This document shows, in pieces, positions 1-6,612 of a DNA stretch of 8,100 bases; positions within the stretch are counted from its first letter, which is position 1; each line of letters starts with the position of its first letter. Below the pieces are notes generated by a model that saw only the letters and a program-made list of their open reading frames with translations, was not told the origin of the DNA and ran no database searches. Made by a program: the position numbers and the translations under genes. Location: positions 1 through 8,100 of the forward strand of contig UROL01000083.1 of the NCBI GenBank assembly GCA_900549495.1. The letters are read 5' to 3'. This stretch comes from an uncultured Eubacteriales bacterium. Its GTDB lineage: Bacteria > Bacillota > Clostridia > Oscillospirales > Oscillospiraceae.

Positions 1-26
1 CAGCGTCAGATGTGTATAAGAGACAG
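1..26 (+). other. Nextera Read 1 adapter remnant (Tn5 mosaic end)
   Basis: Bases 8-26 are the 19-bp Tn5 mosaic end AGATGTGTATAAGAGACAG, and bases 1-7 match the end of the Nextera Read 1 adapter stem. This is library adapter, not genome. It supplies a false ATG at position 10 that would add the artefactual residues MCIRDR to the front of the truncated comEC product. The biological sequence begins at about base 27. Confidence 0.97.
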
Positions 27-27
27 G

Positions 28-729
28 CTGAATGTCCTGGATGTGGGGGAGGGGCAGGCCATCCTGATTCAAAGCAAGGGCCAGAGCTATCTGGTGGATT
101 GCGGCGGCGACAGCGATGCAAAGGTGGCAGACCAAATTTCCCAGACCCTGCTGAGCCAGGGGATTTTTCAGCTGGACGGTCTGCTGCTTACCCATTACGA
201 CCGGGACCATGTCAACGCACTGGAGAACCTGCTGACAAGAGTTCCGGTGAACCAATTCTACCTTCCGTCGGCAGGCAGCACCGGGCTGCCGGAGGCCTTC
301 GTAGAGGCCAATGCACCCTGCATCACATGGATCTGCTCGGATTTGACGCTTTCCCTTCCGGCAGGCAGCCTAACCATGCTGGCCCCGGGAAATTCCAAAA
401 CAGACAATGAAAACTCCATGTGCGTCTTGTTTGCATCGGAGGATTGTGTTATACTGATAACCGGCGACAGAAGCCGCATCGGGGAGAGGGAGCTGCTTTG
501 GAATTATCAGCTTCCGGATGTGGATGTCCTGATTGCGGGGCACCATGGCTCCAAGGGCTCCACATCCGCTGCACTGTTGCAGGCGGTTCGCCCGGAGACG
601 GTTATCATCTCTGCGGGAAGGGGCAACCGATACGGTCACCCGGCCCCGGAGCTGCTGGCTCGCCTTTCGGAGTTTGGCTGCACCGTGTATCGGACGGATA
701 TCCAGGGATCGGTGCTGGTCAGGAGGTAG
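28..729 (+). CDS. comEC: ComEC/Rec2 DNA internalisation protein, C-terminal metallo-beta-lactamase domain (5' truncated)
   Basis: This is the C-terminal 233 residues of a ComEC/Rec2-type protein, the polytopic membrane channel that carries single-stranded DNA across the cytoplasmic membrane in natural competence. Only the MBL-fold domain remains; the OB-like and Competence membrane domains lie beyond the contig edge. It opens with LNVLDVGEGQA, the usual start of this domain. The metal-site motif THYDRDH follows at about residues 55-61 in the ComEC-style H-x-D-x-D-H form. Later come TGD near 145-147, HHGSKGST near 172-179, NRYGHP near 200-205 and the terminal TDIQGS. The domain has been proposed to be a nuclease that degrades the non-transported strand. 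The ORF extends left only through adapter sequence, so the ATG at 10 is not its start. Its last codons (AGG AGG TAG) contain the holA ribosome binding site. comEC directly before holA is a common Firmicutes order. A free-standing MBL hydrolase is less likely given that order and the motifs. Confidence 0.9.
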   Translation: MNVLDVGEGQAILIQSKGQSYLVDCGGDSDAKVADQISQTLLSQGIFQLDGLLLTHYDRDHVNALENLLTRVPVNQFYLPSAGSTGLPEAFVEANAPCITWICSDLTLSLPAGSLTMLAPGNSKTDNENSMCVLFASEDCVILITGDRSRIGERELLWNYQLPDVDVLIAGHHGSKGSTSAALLQAVRPETVIISAGRGNRYGHPAPELLARLSEFGCTVYRTDIQGSVLVRR

Positions 730-731
730 TA

Positions 732-1778
732 ATGGCAAAAAAAGTGATTTCGGATGGGGCCTTTCAGGCGCTAAAGGCATCCGTAAAGAATAAGAGCATT
801 GACCGGCTGTATTTTTTCCATGGGGAAGAGACATTTCTAATGGCCTACTATCTGGAGGCTATCAAAAAGCAGCTGCTGGATTCGTTGACAGAATCCTTTA
901 ATTTCCACCGCTTTCACAGTGAAAATTTTGATTTGGCGGAATTTTTGGAGGCAGTGGAAAATCTGCCCATGATGGCAGAGCACACCCTGATTCAGGTGGA
1001 CGATATTGACCTGTTTAAGCTCAGCGAAGCAGAGCGGGATAAAATTGCAGGTGCGCTCTCGGATATTCCGGAATACTGCACCGTGGTTTTTACCTATCTC
1101 ACCACTCCCTGGAAGCCGGATAAGCGGCTGAAAAAGCTGTGGGAGGCAGTGGAGAAGAACGGCCAAATCGTGGAGTTCCGCAGGCAGGACCAAAAGGAAC
1201 TGATTCCCTGGGTATCCCGGCACTTTGCCTCCTATAAAAAGAAAATTTCCAACGATCTGTGCGCTTACCTGATTGACATCACCGGGGGCACCATGACAGC
1301 GCTGAACGGGGAAATCGAAAAAATCTGCGCCTATTCCGGAGCGGATGAAATTAAGAAAAGTGACATTGATGCCGTCACTGAGCCGGTGCTGGATGCGGTG
1401 GTGTTTCAGATGACAGACCGAATCGGGGAGGGCTCCTATGAGAAGGCATTCCAGTGCCTGCAAACTCTGCTGAAAATGCAGCAGGAGCCTTTGGCAATCC
1501 TGGGCGCTGTTGGCAGCCACTTCCGCCGCCTGGGGGTGGCAAAAACCTTGCAGGAGCAGGGTAAGGGCCCCTATGAGCTGCAAAAGCTCTGCGGGATTCC
1601 GGATTACCCGGCCAGGAAGCTGATGGATGCCTCCCGGCGGATGGACAAGCTGTTCTGCGCCGATGCCTGCGCCATGATTATGGAGACGGACTACCAGATG
1701 AAAACCTCTTATGACGACAGCCAGCGGCTTCTGGAGCTGCTGATTCTGCGCCTGGCAGCGGAGGCACGCCGTGGTTAA
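732..1778 (+). CDS. holA: DNA polymerase III subunit delta
   Basis: This 348-residue protein is the delta subunit of the clamp loader, the wrench that opens the beta sliding clamp during replication. The length is typical. The N-terminal region has the family pattern LYFFHGEETFLM (about 26-37), a degenerate P-loop-like stretch without a working Walker A, as expected because delta does not hydrolyse ATP. Other family features are the PMMAEHTLIQVDD stretch near 77-89, an FRRQDQKELIPWV segment at the start of the second domain, and a C-terminal helical collar domain with LLKMQQEPLAILGAVGSHFRRL. The ATG at 732 is chosen because AGGAGG at 721-726 lies 5 nt upstream, inside the end of comEC. The open frame extends further upstream to 420, but that part overlaps the conserved comEC frame. 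The 3' end overlaps rnmV by 8 nt. Confidence 0.95.
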   Translation: MAKKVISDGAFQALKASVKNKSIDRLYFFHGEETFLMAYYLEAIKKQLLDSLTESFNFHRFHSENFDLAEFLEAVENLPMMAEHTLIQVDDIDLFKLSEAERDKIAGALSDIPEYCTVVFTYLTTPWKPDKRLKKLWEAVEKNGQIVEFRRQDQKELIPWVSRHFASYKKKISNDLCAYLIDITGGTMTALNGEIEKICAYSGADEIKKSDIDAVTEPVLDAVVFQMTDRIGEGSYEKAFQCLQTLLKMQQEPLAILGAVGSHFRRLGVAKTLQEQGKGPYELQKLCGIPDYPARKLMDASRRMDKLFCADACAMIMETDYQMKTSYDDSQRLLELLILRLAAEARRG

Positions 1779-2370
1779 GATTCAAGAGGCCATTGTGGTA
1801 GAGGGGCGCTACGATGTCAATACGCTGCGCCAGATTGTAGATGCCCCGATTTTTGAAACCAACGGATTTGGCATTTTTAAGGACAAAGAGAAAATGGCGC
1901 TTCTTCGCACCGTGGCAGAGCGCCGGGGGCTGATTGTATTCACCGATTCCGACGGCGCGGGCTTCGTCATCCGCAACCATCTGAAAAGCGCCATTCCGGG
2001 AAAATACCTTAAGCATGCCTATATTCCGGACATATACGGAAAAGAGAAGCGGAAAGCCGCCCCCGGGAAAGAAGGAAAGCTGGGGGTAGAGGGAATGCGC
2101 CCGGAAATCATTTTGCAGGCCCTGGAGGCCTGCGGTGCCACCATGGGGGAGGAGACGGAAAAGAGCGCTGGCGGAATTACAAAGCAGGATTTGGTAGATT
2201 TGGGGCTGTCCGGCGGTGCAGACAGCAGCCAAAAACGCCGGATGCTGCAAAAAGCGCTGGGCCTTCCGGAGCATATGAGTGCCAACGCCCTTTTGCAGGC
2301 TCTGAACCTGCTGATTTCCGCCGAAGAGCTGGGGCGCAGGATGGACGCAATGGAGAAAAACAATGGTTGA
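1771..2370 (+). CDS. rnmV: Ribonuclease M5 (5S rRNA maturation)
   Basis: This 199-residue protein is a Toprim-fold endonuclease that trims precursor 5S rRNA in Gram-positive bacteria, in the known case with ribosomal protein L18 as cofactor. The N-terminus IQEAIVVEGRYD carries the Toprim glutamate (E11), and FTDSDGAG carries the acidic pair D59 and D61 that bind metal. The later HAYIPDIYG and GKLGVEGM segments match the RNase M5 C-terminal region. The start is a GTG at 1771, supported by GGAGG at 1760-1764 with a 6-nt spacer. It overlaps the end of holA by 8 nt, which suggests translational coupling. In Bacillus rnmV is followed by ksgA; here an ABC-F gene follows instead. DnaG primase and OLD nucleases share the Toprim fold but not this size or these flanking motifs. 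Confidence 0.93.
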   Translation: MVKIQEAIVVEGRYDVNTLRQIVDAPIFETNGFGIFKDKEKMALLRTVAERRGLIVFTDSDGAGFVIRNHLKSAIPGKYLKHAYIPDIYGKEKRKAAPGKEGKLGVEGMRPEIILQALEACGATMGEETEKSAGGITKQDLVDLGLSGGADSSQKRRMLQKALGLPEHMSANALLQALNLLISAEELGRRMDAMEKNNG

Positions 2371-4237
2371 TATAGCAGTAACAAATTTAACAAAATTCTT
2401 TGTCATTGGGGAGAATTTGCTTCAGGATCTCACCTTTGAAATTCAGGAGGGGGAGCGGGTTGCCATCCTGGGCCGGAACGGCTGCGGAAAAACCACTCTC
2501 CTGCGTATCCTTACCAAGGAGATTGACTATGACGAGGGGGAGGTCTATGTCAATCCCAACAAACGCATTGGCCTTATCTCCCAGATTCCGGTTTTCCCGG
2601 AGGGCTATACCGTAGAGGATGTGCTTCGCTCTGCCTATGCGGATTTGCAGCAGGTGCAGAAGCAGATGCGCCGCCTGGAGGAGCAGATGCAGTCCGGCGC
2701 CACAGAGAGCCAGCTGCGGGACTATGATGCCCTATCCAACCGCTTCCAGGCCGGGGGCGGCTACGAAATGGATGTGGAGCTGGACAAGGTCTGCAACGGC
2801 CTGGGCATTTCCCAGGAGCAGCGAGCCCAGGAATTTGACAGCCTCTCCGGCGGCGAAAAAACCCGGGTGAATCTGGCCAGGCTGCTGCTGGAAAAGACGG
2901 ATATCCTCCTGCTGGACGAGCCCACCAACCACCTGGATCTCAACAGCGTGGAGTGGCTGGAGCAGTATATCAAGGCGTTCAAGGGAACGGTGCTGGCCAT
3001 CTCCCATGACCGCTATTTTATCGACCAGATAGCAGAGCGGGTCATCGAGATTGTGGATGGCCACGCAGAGTTCTATTCCGGCAACTATTCCTTCTATATG
3101 GACGAAAAACAGGCCCGGTTCGATTTGCAAATGAAGCAATACGAGCAGGAGCAGGCAAAGCTGAAGCAGCTGGGCTATACGGTGGAGCGGATGAAGGGCT
3201 GGGGTATCAACAATCGCACCCTGTACCGCCGGGCTATGTCCATTCAGCATCGGATGGAGCGTATCCGCAAGACGGAAAAGCCAAAAGCAGAGCGCACCAT
3301 GAAGGCCACCTTCGGGGAGAAGGATTTTTCCGGAGACGTGGTGTTTAAGATGAAGAATGTCTCCAAAGCCTTTGGAGAGAGAATTCTCTTTTCGGATGTC
3401 AATCTGAATGTGGAGGCCGGGGAGCGAATTGCCCTTCTGGGCGATAATGGTACAGGAAAATCCACCTTCATCAAATGCCTGTTGGGGGAGGAGAACTGCG
3501 CCGGTAAGATTCAGTTCGGCCCAACGGTAAAATGGGGCTATCTGCCCCAGATTATCCACTTCGACCACCCGGAGCGCAGCCTTTACGACACCATGCTCTA
3601 CGAGAAGAACTGCACCCCTCAGACCGCACGAGACCGCCTGGGCGCTTTTTTGTTCCAAGGGGAGGATGTATTCAAAACCGTGGGCAATCTTTCCGGCGGC
3701 GAGCAGTCCCGCCTCCGGCTGTGTATGCTGATGGATGAAAAAATCAATCTGCTGATTTTGGACGAACCCACAAACCACCTGGATATTGCCTCCCGGGAGT
3801 GGGTGGAGGCCGCCATTGAGGAATTTGAGGGCGTGCTGCTGTTTGTCTCCCATGACCGTTATTTTATTGAGAAATTTGCAGAGCGTATCTGGCTTTTGGA
3901 AGATGGCACCATCCGGGATTTCCGCTGCGGCTACCAGAAATACCGGGCAATTTTGGAGCATGAGGCGGCAGCAAGACAGACTGTAAAGCAGCCCCCCAAG
4001 GAGAAGAAGGAAAAGCCCCGGGGCGGCACAAAGGAGTCTGACAAGCGCATCCGAAAACTGGAGCGGGAGATTGAAAAGCAGGAGGCTGCCATCGCCGCAC
4101 TGGACAGCCAAATTGAGGCTGCCGCTGCCGACTATCAGGAGCTAACCCGCCTCCTGGGCGAAAAGGAAAGTGCAGAAGCCCTGCTGATGGATTTGATGGA
4201 GCAGTGGGAGGAAGCACAGACAGAGTATGGTGATTGA
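2363..4237 (+). CDS. ABC-F family ATPase (ribosome-associated, duplicated ATP-binding domains)
   Basis: This 624-residue soluble protein has two ABC ATPase domains and no membrane segment, the ABC-F layout. Domain 1 has Walker A GRNGCGKT (37-44), signature LSGGEKT (161-167), Walker B ILLLDEP with E186 and switch histidine H215. Domain 2 has Walker A GDNGTGKS (360-367), LSGGEQS (443-449), LLILDEP with E468 and H497. All catalytic residues are intact. The inter-domain linker (about 244-320) is charged, with the YRRAMSIQHRMERI stretch expected of the P-site tRNA interaction motif. The C-terminal extension from about 545 is lysine-rich, then a predicted coiled coil (about 558-620). ABC-F proteins act on translating ribosomes, either resolving stalls or protecting against ribosome-targeting antibiotics. 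The housekeeping context favours a translation factor over a resistance determinant, but sequence alone does not settle this. The ATG at 2363 overlaps rnmV by 8 nt and has GGAG at 2352-2355. Confidence 0.93.
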   Translation: MVDIAVTNLTKFFVIGENLLQDLTFEIQEGERVAILGRNGCGKTTLLRILTKEIDYDEGEVYVNPNKRIGLISQIPVFPEGYTVEDVLRSAYADLQQVQKQMRRLEEQMQSGATESQLRDYDALSNRFQAGGGYEMDVELDKVCNGLGISQEQRAQEFDSLSGGEKTRVNLARLLLEKTDILLLDEPTNHLDLNSVEWLEQYIKAFKGTVLAISHDRYFIDQIAERVIEIVDGHAEFYSGNYSFYMDEKQARFDLQMKQYEQEQAKLKQLGYTVERMKGWGINNRTLYRRAMSIQHRMERIRKTEKPKAERTMKATFGEKDFSGDVVFKMKNVSKAFGERILFSDVNLNVEAGERIALLGDNGTGKSTFIKCLLGEENCAGKIQFGPTVKWGYLPQIIHFDHPERSLYDTMLYEKNCTPQTARDRLGAFLFQGEDVFKTVGNLSGGEQSRLRLCMLMDEKINLLILDEPTNHLDIASREWVEAAIEEFEGVLLFVSHDRYFIEKFAERIWLLEDGTIRDFRCGYQKYRAILEHEAAARQTVKQPPKEKKEKPRGGTKESDKRIRKLEREIEKQEAAIAALDSQIEAAAADYQELTRLLGEKESAEALLMDLMEQWEEAQTEYGD

Positions 4238-4262
4238 CACACTGCATAATTCGGCATATAAT
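4234..4262 (+). promoter_or_regulatory. Perfect-consensus sigma-A promoter of the Mrp gene
   Basis: TTGACA at 4234-4239 and TATAAT at 4257-4262 are separated by 17 nt, an exact match to the housekeeping consensus. The -35 box contains the TGA stop codon of the ABC-F gene (4235-4237), so the promoter begins inside the end of the upstream gene. Transcription should start near 4269, giving a leader of about 26 nt. No terminator is visible between the ABC-F gene and this promoter, so some read-through from upstream is possible. Confidence 0.85.
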
Positions 4263-4267
4263 ATGCC
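4253..4267. repeat. Perfect inverted repeat (7-1-7) covering the -10 box: candidate operator
   Basis: GGCATAT-A-ATATGCC is a perfect 7-bp inverted repeat around one central base. It fully covers the TATAAT at 4257-4262. Its position would let a dimeric repressor block RNA polymerase, which would make sense for an otherwise unchecked consensus promoter. No regulator is encoded in the window, so the operator role is inferred. The TA-rich core partly reflects the -10 sequence, but the GGC/GCC arms do not. Confidence 0.5.
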
Positions 4268-4294
4268 TATCAATATCAAAGGAGCGAAATACAA

Positions 4295-5119
4295 ATGAGT
4301 TCTTGTAGCGGGAACTGTTCCAGCTGTGCCTCGGATTGCAGCGAACGTAAGTCCGAAAGCCTTCTGGCCCAGCTGAATCCAAAGTCCACTGTAAAAAAGG
4401 TGATTGCCGTTGTCTCCGGTAAGGGTGGCGTGGGAAAATCCACGGTTACCTCCATGCTGGCAGTGGCCATGGCCCGGGAGGGGAAGTGTGTGGGCATCCT
4501 GGACGCAGACATCACCGGCCCCTCTGCCCCCACGGCCTTTGGCGTGACAGAGTGCCAGGGAGCCAATGAAGATGGCCTGTATCCTGCCCTGACCCATACC
4601 GGCATTCAGGTAATGTCCATCAACCTCCTGCTGGATAACCCGGGGGACCCGGTGGTTTGGCGTGGGCCGGTGATTGCCGGTGCCGTCAAGCAGTTCTGGA
4701 CGGATGTTATCTGGGAGGATGTGGATTACCTGTTTGTGGATATGCCTCCCGGAACCGGTGACGTGCCCCTGACCGTTTTCCAGAGCATCCCGGTCAACGG
4801 TATTATTATTGTCACCAGCCCCCAGGACCTGGTTTCTATGATTGTAAACAAGGCCGTTAAGATGGCAAACATGATGCACATTCCTGTCCTGGGATTTGTG
4901 GAGAACTATTCCTATCTCCAGTGCCCGGATTGCGGAAAGAAAATCAATGTGTTTGGCAAGAGCCACCTGGATCAGATTGCAGCAGAAAACAATCTCCCCA
5001 TCCTGGCCCGGCTCCCCATCGACCCCACCGTGGCAGAGGCCTACGACAACGGCCAGATGGAAACCGTGAATACGGATCCCCTGGCAGGAGCAATCGAAGC
5101 AGTAAAGGCAGCGCAATAA
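4295..5119 (+). CDS. mrp: Mrp/NBP35-family iron-sulfur carrier P-loop ATPase
   Basis: This 274-residue protein belongs to the Mrp/ApbC/NBP35 group of MinD-like ATPases, which bind a labile [4Fe-4S] cluster and pass it to target enzymes. The deviant Walker A motif SGKGGVGKST spans 41-50. DADITGPSAP (70-79) is the family's switch region, and FVDMPPGTGD (147-156) is Walker B. The CPDC motif (C210, C213) is the conserved CPxC that holds the bridging cluster in the dimer. The N-terminus has four cysteines (C4, C8, C11, C15) in a short tail, like the ferredoxin-like tail of NBP35 rather than the N-terminal MIP18-like domain of the longer bacterial Mrp proteins. The ATG at 4295 has AAAGGAG (4278-4284) 10 nt upstream. 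It is expressed from its own promoter and closed by the terminator at 5122-5160. Confidence 0.93.
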   Translation: MSSCSGNCSSCASDCSERKSESLLAQLNPKSTVKKVIAVVSGKGGVGKSTVTSMLAVAMAREGKCVGILDADITGPSAPTAFGVTECQGANEDGLYPALTHTGIQVMSINLLLDNPGDPVVWRGPVIAGAVKQFWTDVIWEDVDYLFVDMPPGTGDVPLTVFQSIPVNGIIIVTSPQDLVSMIVNKAVKMANMMHIPVLGFVENYSYLQCPDCGKKINVFGKSHLDQIAAENNLPILARLPIDPTVAEAYDNGQMETVNTDPLAGAIEAVKAAQ

Positions 5120-5121
5120 CG

Positions 5122-5160
5122 AAAAAGCTGGGTTCCTTACATCAGGAGCCCAGCCTTTTT
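5122..5160. terminator. Intrinsic terminator shared by convergent genes
   Basis: The stem GCTGGGTTCC (5127-5136) pairs with GGAGCCCAGC (5145-5154) around an 8-nt loop, followed by a C and five T at 5156-5160. Five A at 5122-5126 give a U tract for the opposite strand. On the plus strand all ten pairs form, one as a G-U wobble. On the minus strand the same position is a C-A mismatch, so termination should be stronger for the Mrp gene than for the convergent membrane gene. The stop codon of the membrane gene (5159-5161) lies in the T tract. Confidence 0.88.
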
Positions 5161-6022
5161 ACAGCTTATAATCGAATACATACCACACGCCCAGAAGAGC
5201 CAGTGCGAAGGGGGAATAGCGGAGCAGTGCGCCGGGGGTGATATCGATGACGATGCATTCAAAATAGTCCATCCCATAAAACAGAGCGAAGACCATTCCA
5301 GCGGAAAGAACCGCCCGGGTCAGGTTTTTGCCGATGGTATTGGAGAAGAAGAAGGTATAGAGCAAACCGACAATGGGGTTTGCGGCGGTGAAAAGAATGC
5401 ACAGCAGGGGATTGAACAGGCTGACCAGCAGGGTGACGGCCAGAACTGTAATCAGGGCCACCGGGGCAGACTCGGCAATCACGGCTGGGAGAAACGCATT
5501 CAGCGCCCAGTTTGCAGCCAAATCCACACCAACTGCCAGTACCACGCATACCGCCCGCATCAGCAGCCAGGGGACGAAGGAACGCCCTCTTGGCAGGACG
5601 AAGTTCAGCAGGTGCACAATGAAGCACAGGATAATCAGCGACAGCAGCTGAGAGCAGAGCAGGGGAATGGTGGAGCAGGCGGAGTAGCTGACAATGAGAA
5701 TGTCCCCCCGAAAAATCGCAAAGGGAAGGGGGGCCAGATACTGAGTCAGATTCCAGGGCTTTAGAGTATACACCGTCACCGTGGCTGCATAGATAAAGAG
5801 AACTTCCAGAAATCCGGAAATTCCCCGGTTCACGGCGCAGTTCCGGCCGAAAAACAGCCGGAAAACCAGGCCCAGCCCCAGCACAAATACAATCAGCAGG
5901 GCGGACAGAATGATGGACTTCTCCAACGTGGCAGGGATTAGTGCGTTGGTTGTTTCCAGAATGGACTGAATGGAATCAATCAGCCGGTCTGCACCCAACA
6001 CAGAAAACCAATCAATTTGCAT
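5159..6022 (-). CDS. Unrecognised polytopic membrane protein
   Basis: This 287-residue protein is strongly hydrophobic, and I do not recognise its family. After an amphipathic N-terminus of about 35 residues there are roughly seven or eight likely membrane segments, near residues 37-59, 68-88, 119-142, 150-175, 185-203, 205-226, 236-252 and 268-284. No signal peptide, catalytic motif or transporter signature is evident. Features that could seed a search are LKPWN (87-91), the loop NFVLPRGRSFVPW (140-152), FNPLLCILFTAANP (203-216) and SNTIGKN (227-233). Organisation into helices with short loops recalls CvpA-like proteins, but I cannot support that assignment. The ATG at 6022 has AAAGGAG (complement of 6029-6035) 6 nt upstream. 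It lies downstream of rplL on the same strand, but a terminator and a separate promoter isolate it. Codon use matches the neighbours, so nothing suggests recent transfer. Confidence 0.8.
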   Translation of the reverse strand: MQIDWFSVLGADRLIDSIQSILETTNALIPATLEKSIILSALLIVFVLGLGLVFRLFFGRNCAVNRGISGFLEVLFIYAATVTVYTLKPWNLTQYLAPLPFAIFRGDILIVSYSACSTIPLLCSQLLSLIILCFIVHLLNFVLPRGRSFVPWLLMRAVCVVLAVGVDLAANWALNAFLPAVIAESAPVALITVLAVTLLVSLFNPLLCILFTAANPIVGLLYTFFFSNTIGKNLTRAVLSAGMVFALFYGMDYFECIVIDITPGALLRYSPFALALLGVWYVFDYKL

Positions 6023-6047
6023 ACATATCTCCTTTGCGGAATGTACT

Positions 6048-6066
6048 ATAGGAGATTATATCCTAT
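6048..6066. repeat. Inverted repeat flanking the -10 box
   Basis: ATAGGA (6048-6053) and TCCTAT (6061-6066) are perfect inverted copies separated by the 7 bases that hold the -10 box of the membrane gene promoter. This could be an operator, but at 6 bp per arm in an AT-rich stretch chance is a reasonable alternative. Confidence 0.35.
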
Positions 6067-6083
6067 TATTGGGCAAAAATCAA
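6055..6083 (-). promoter_or_regulatory. Promoter of the membrane protein gene
   Basis: Read on the minus strand, TTGATT (complement of 6078-6083) and TATAAT (complement of 6055-6060) are separated by 17 nt. The start should be near 6048, giving a leader of about 26 nt before the ATG at 6022. The -35 box matches four of six consensus bases; the -10 box is perfect. Confidence 0.7.
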
Positions 6084-6123
6084 TTTTGCTAAGGGAAATT
6101 TAATGATTGCGTTCCGTGGCTTT

Positions 6124-6162
6124 GGAGAAAAGAACAACCTCCGCCATTGCTGACGGAGGTTG
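6124..6162 (-). terminator. Intrinsic terminator of the rplJL operon
   Basis: On the minus strand the 9-bp stem CAACCTCCG / CGGAGGTTG (complement of 6154-6162 and 6135-6143) closes a 10-nt loop. A T-rich tract, TTCTTTTCTCC (complement of 6124-6134), follows. It begins about 20 nt after the rplL stop codon. It separates the ribosomal operon from the downstream membrane gene. Confidence 0.88.
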
Positions 6163-6183
6163 CAAAATTCACTATGGGATCAA

Positions 6184-6555
6184 TTACTTGATCTCGGCCT
6201 CGGCGCCGGCTTCCTTCAGCTCGGCGACCAGCTTCTCGGCATCTTCCTTGGAGATGGCTTCCTTCAGGGTCTTGGGGCAGTTGTCCACCAGATCCTTGGC
6301 GTCCTTCAGGCCCAGGCCGGTAGCGGCACGGACAACCTTGATGACACCCAGCTTGGAAGCGCCGGCGTTCTTCAGGATGACGTCGAACTCGGTCTTCTCT
6401 TCCACAACCTCAGCGGCAGCAGCGGGAGCAGCAACAGCAGCGGCAGCGGCGGAAACGCCGAAGGTCTCCTCCAGGGTGTGAACCAGCTCGGACAGCTCCA
6501 GAACGGTCAGGCCCTTAACTTCTTCAACGATAGCAGCAATCTTTTCGCTAGCCAT
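6184..6555 (-). CDS. rplL: Ribosomal protein L7/L12 (bL12)
   Basis: This 123-residue protein is the stalk protein of the 50S subunit, present as dimers on L10, which recruits and stimulates the translational GTPases. The N-terminal dimerisation domain covers about 1-34 ([20 protein letters not shown]). An Ala-rich flexible hinge runs from about 35 to 50. The C-terminal globular domain runs from about 53 and contains [20 protein letters not shown], the GTPase factor binding helix region. Length and layout are standard. The ATG at 6555 has AGGAGG (complement of 6565-6570) 9 nt upstream. It follows rplJ by 57 nt with no intervening terminator, so the two are co-transcribed. The usual next gene, rpoB, is absent. 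Confidence 0.98.
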   Translation of the reverse strand: MASEKIAAIVEEVKGLTVLELSELVHTLEETFGVSAAAAAVAAPAAAAEVVEEKTEFDVILKNAGASKLGVIKVVRAATGLGLKDAKDLVDNCPKTLKEAISKEDAEKLVAELKEAGAEAEIK

Positions 6556-6612
6556 AGTAAAAATCCTCCTAATTTATGTTTTGATAAAGATGAATGGGTT
6601 TACGAAGCCGCT

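Noticed and set aside
8..26. Tn5 mosaic ends at both edges as a natural transposon
   Set aside because: The sequences outside the mosaic ends are Nextera adapter stems and an index start, so this is library chemistry rather than a Tn5 element.
420..731. N-terminal extension of holA by 104 residues
   Set aside because: The extension runs in another frame across conserved comEC sequence, has no homology-like content and lacks a ribosome binding site. The ATG at 732 has AGGAGG 5 nt upstream.
2732..4111. Long minus-strand open frame of 459 codons
   Set aside because: It is antisense to the ABC-F gene, whose motifs are intact. The predicted protein is Leu/His-rich with no family features.
2363..4237. 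ABC-F gene as an antibiotic resistance determinant
   Set aside because: It sits in a tightly overlapping housekeeping cluster with matching codon use. Resistance-type ABC-F proteins cannot be told apart here without phylogeny, so I make no such claim.
4142..5116. Minus-strand open frame of 324 codons opposite the Mrp gene
   Set aside because: It is a shadow of a clearly conserved gene with promoter and terminator on the plus strand.
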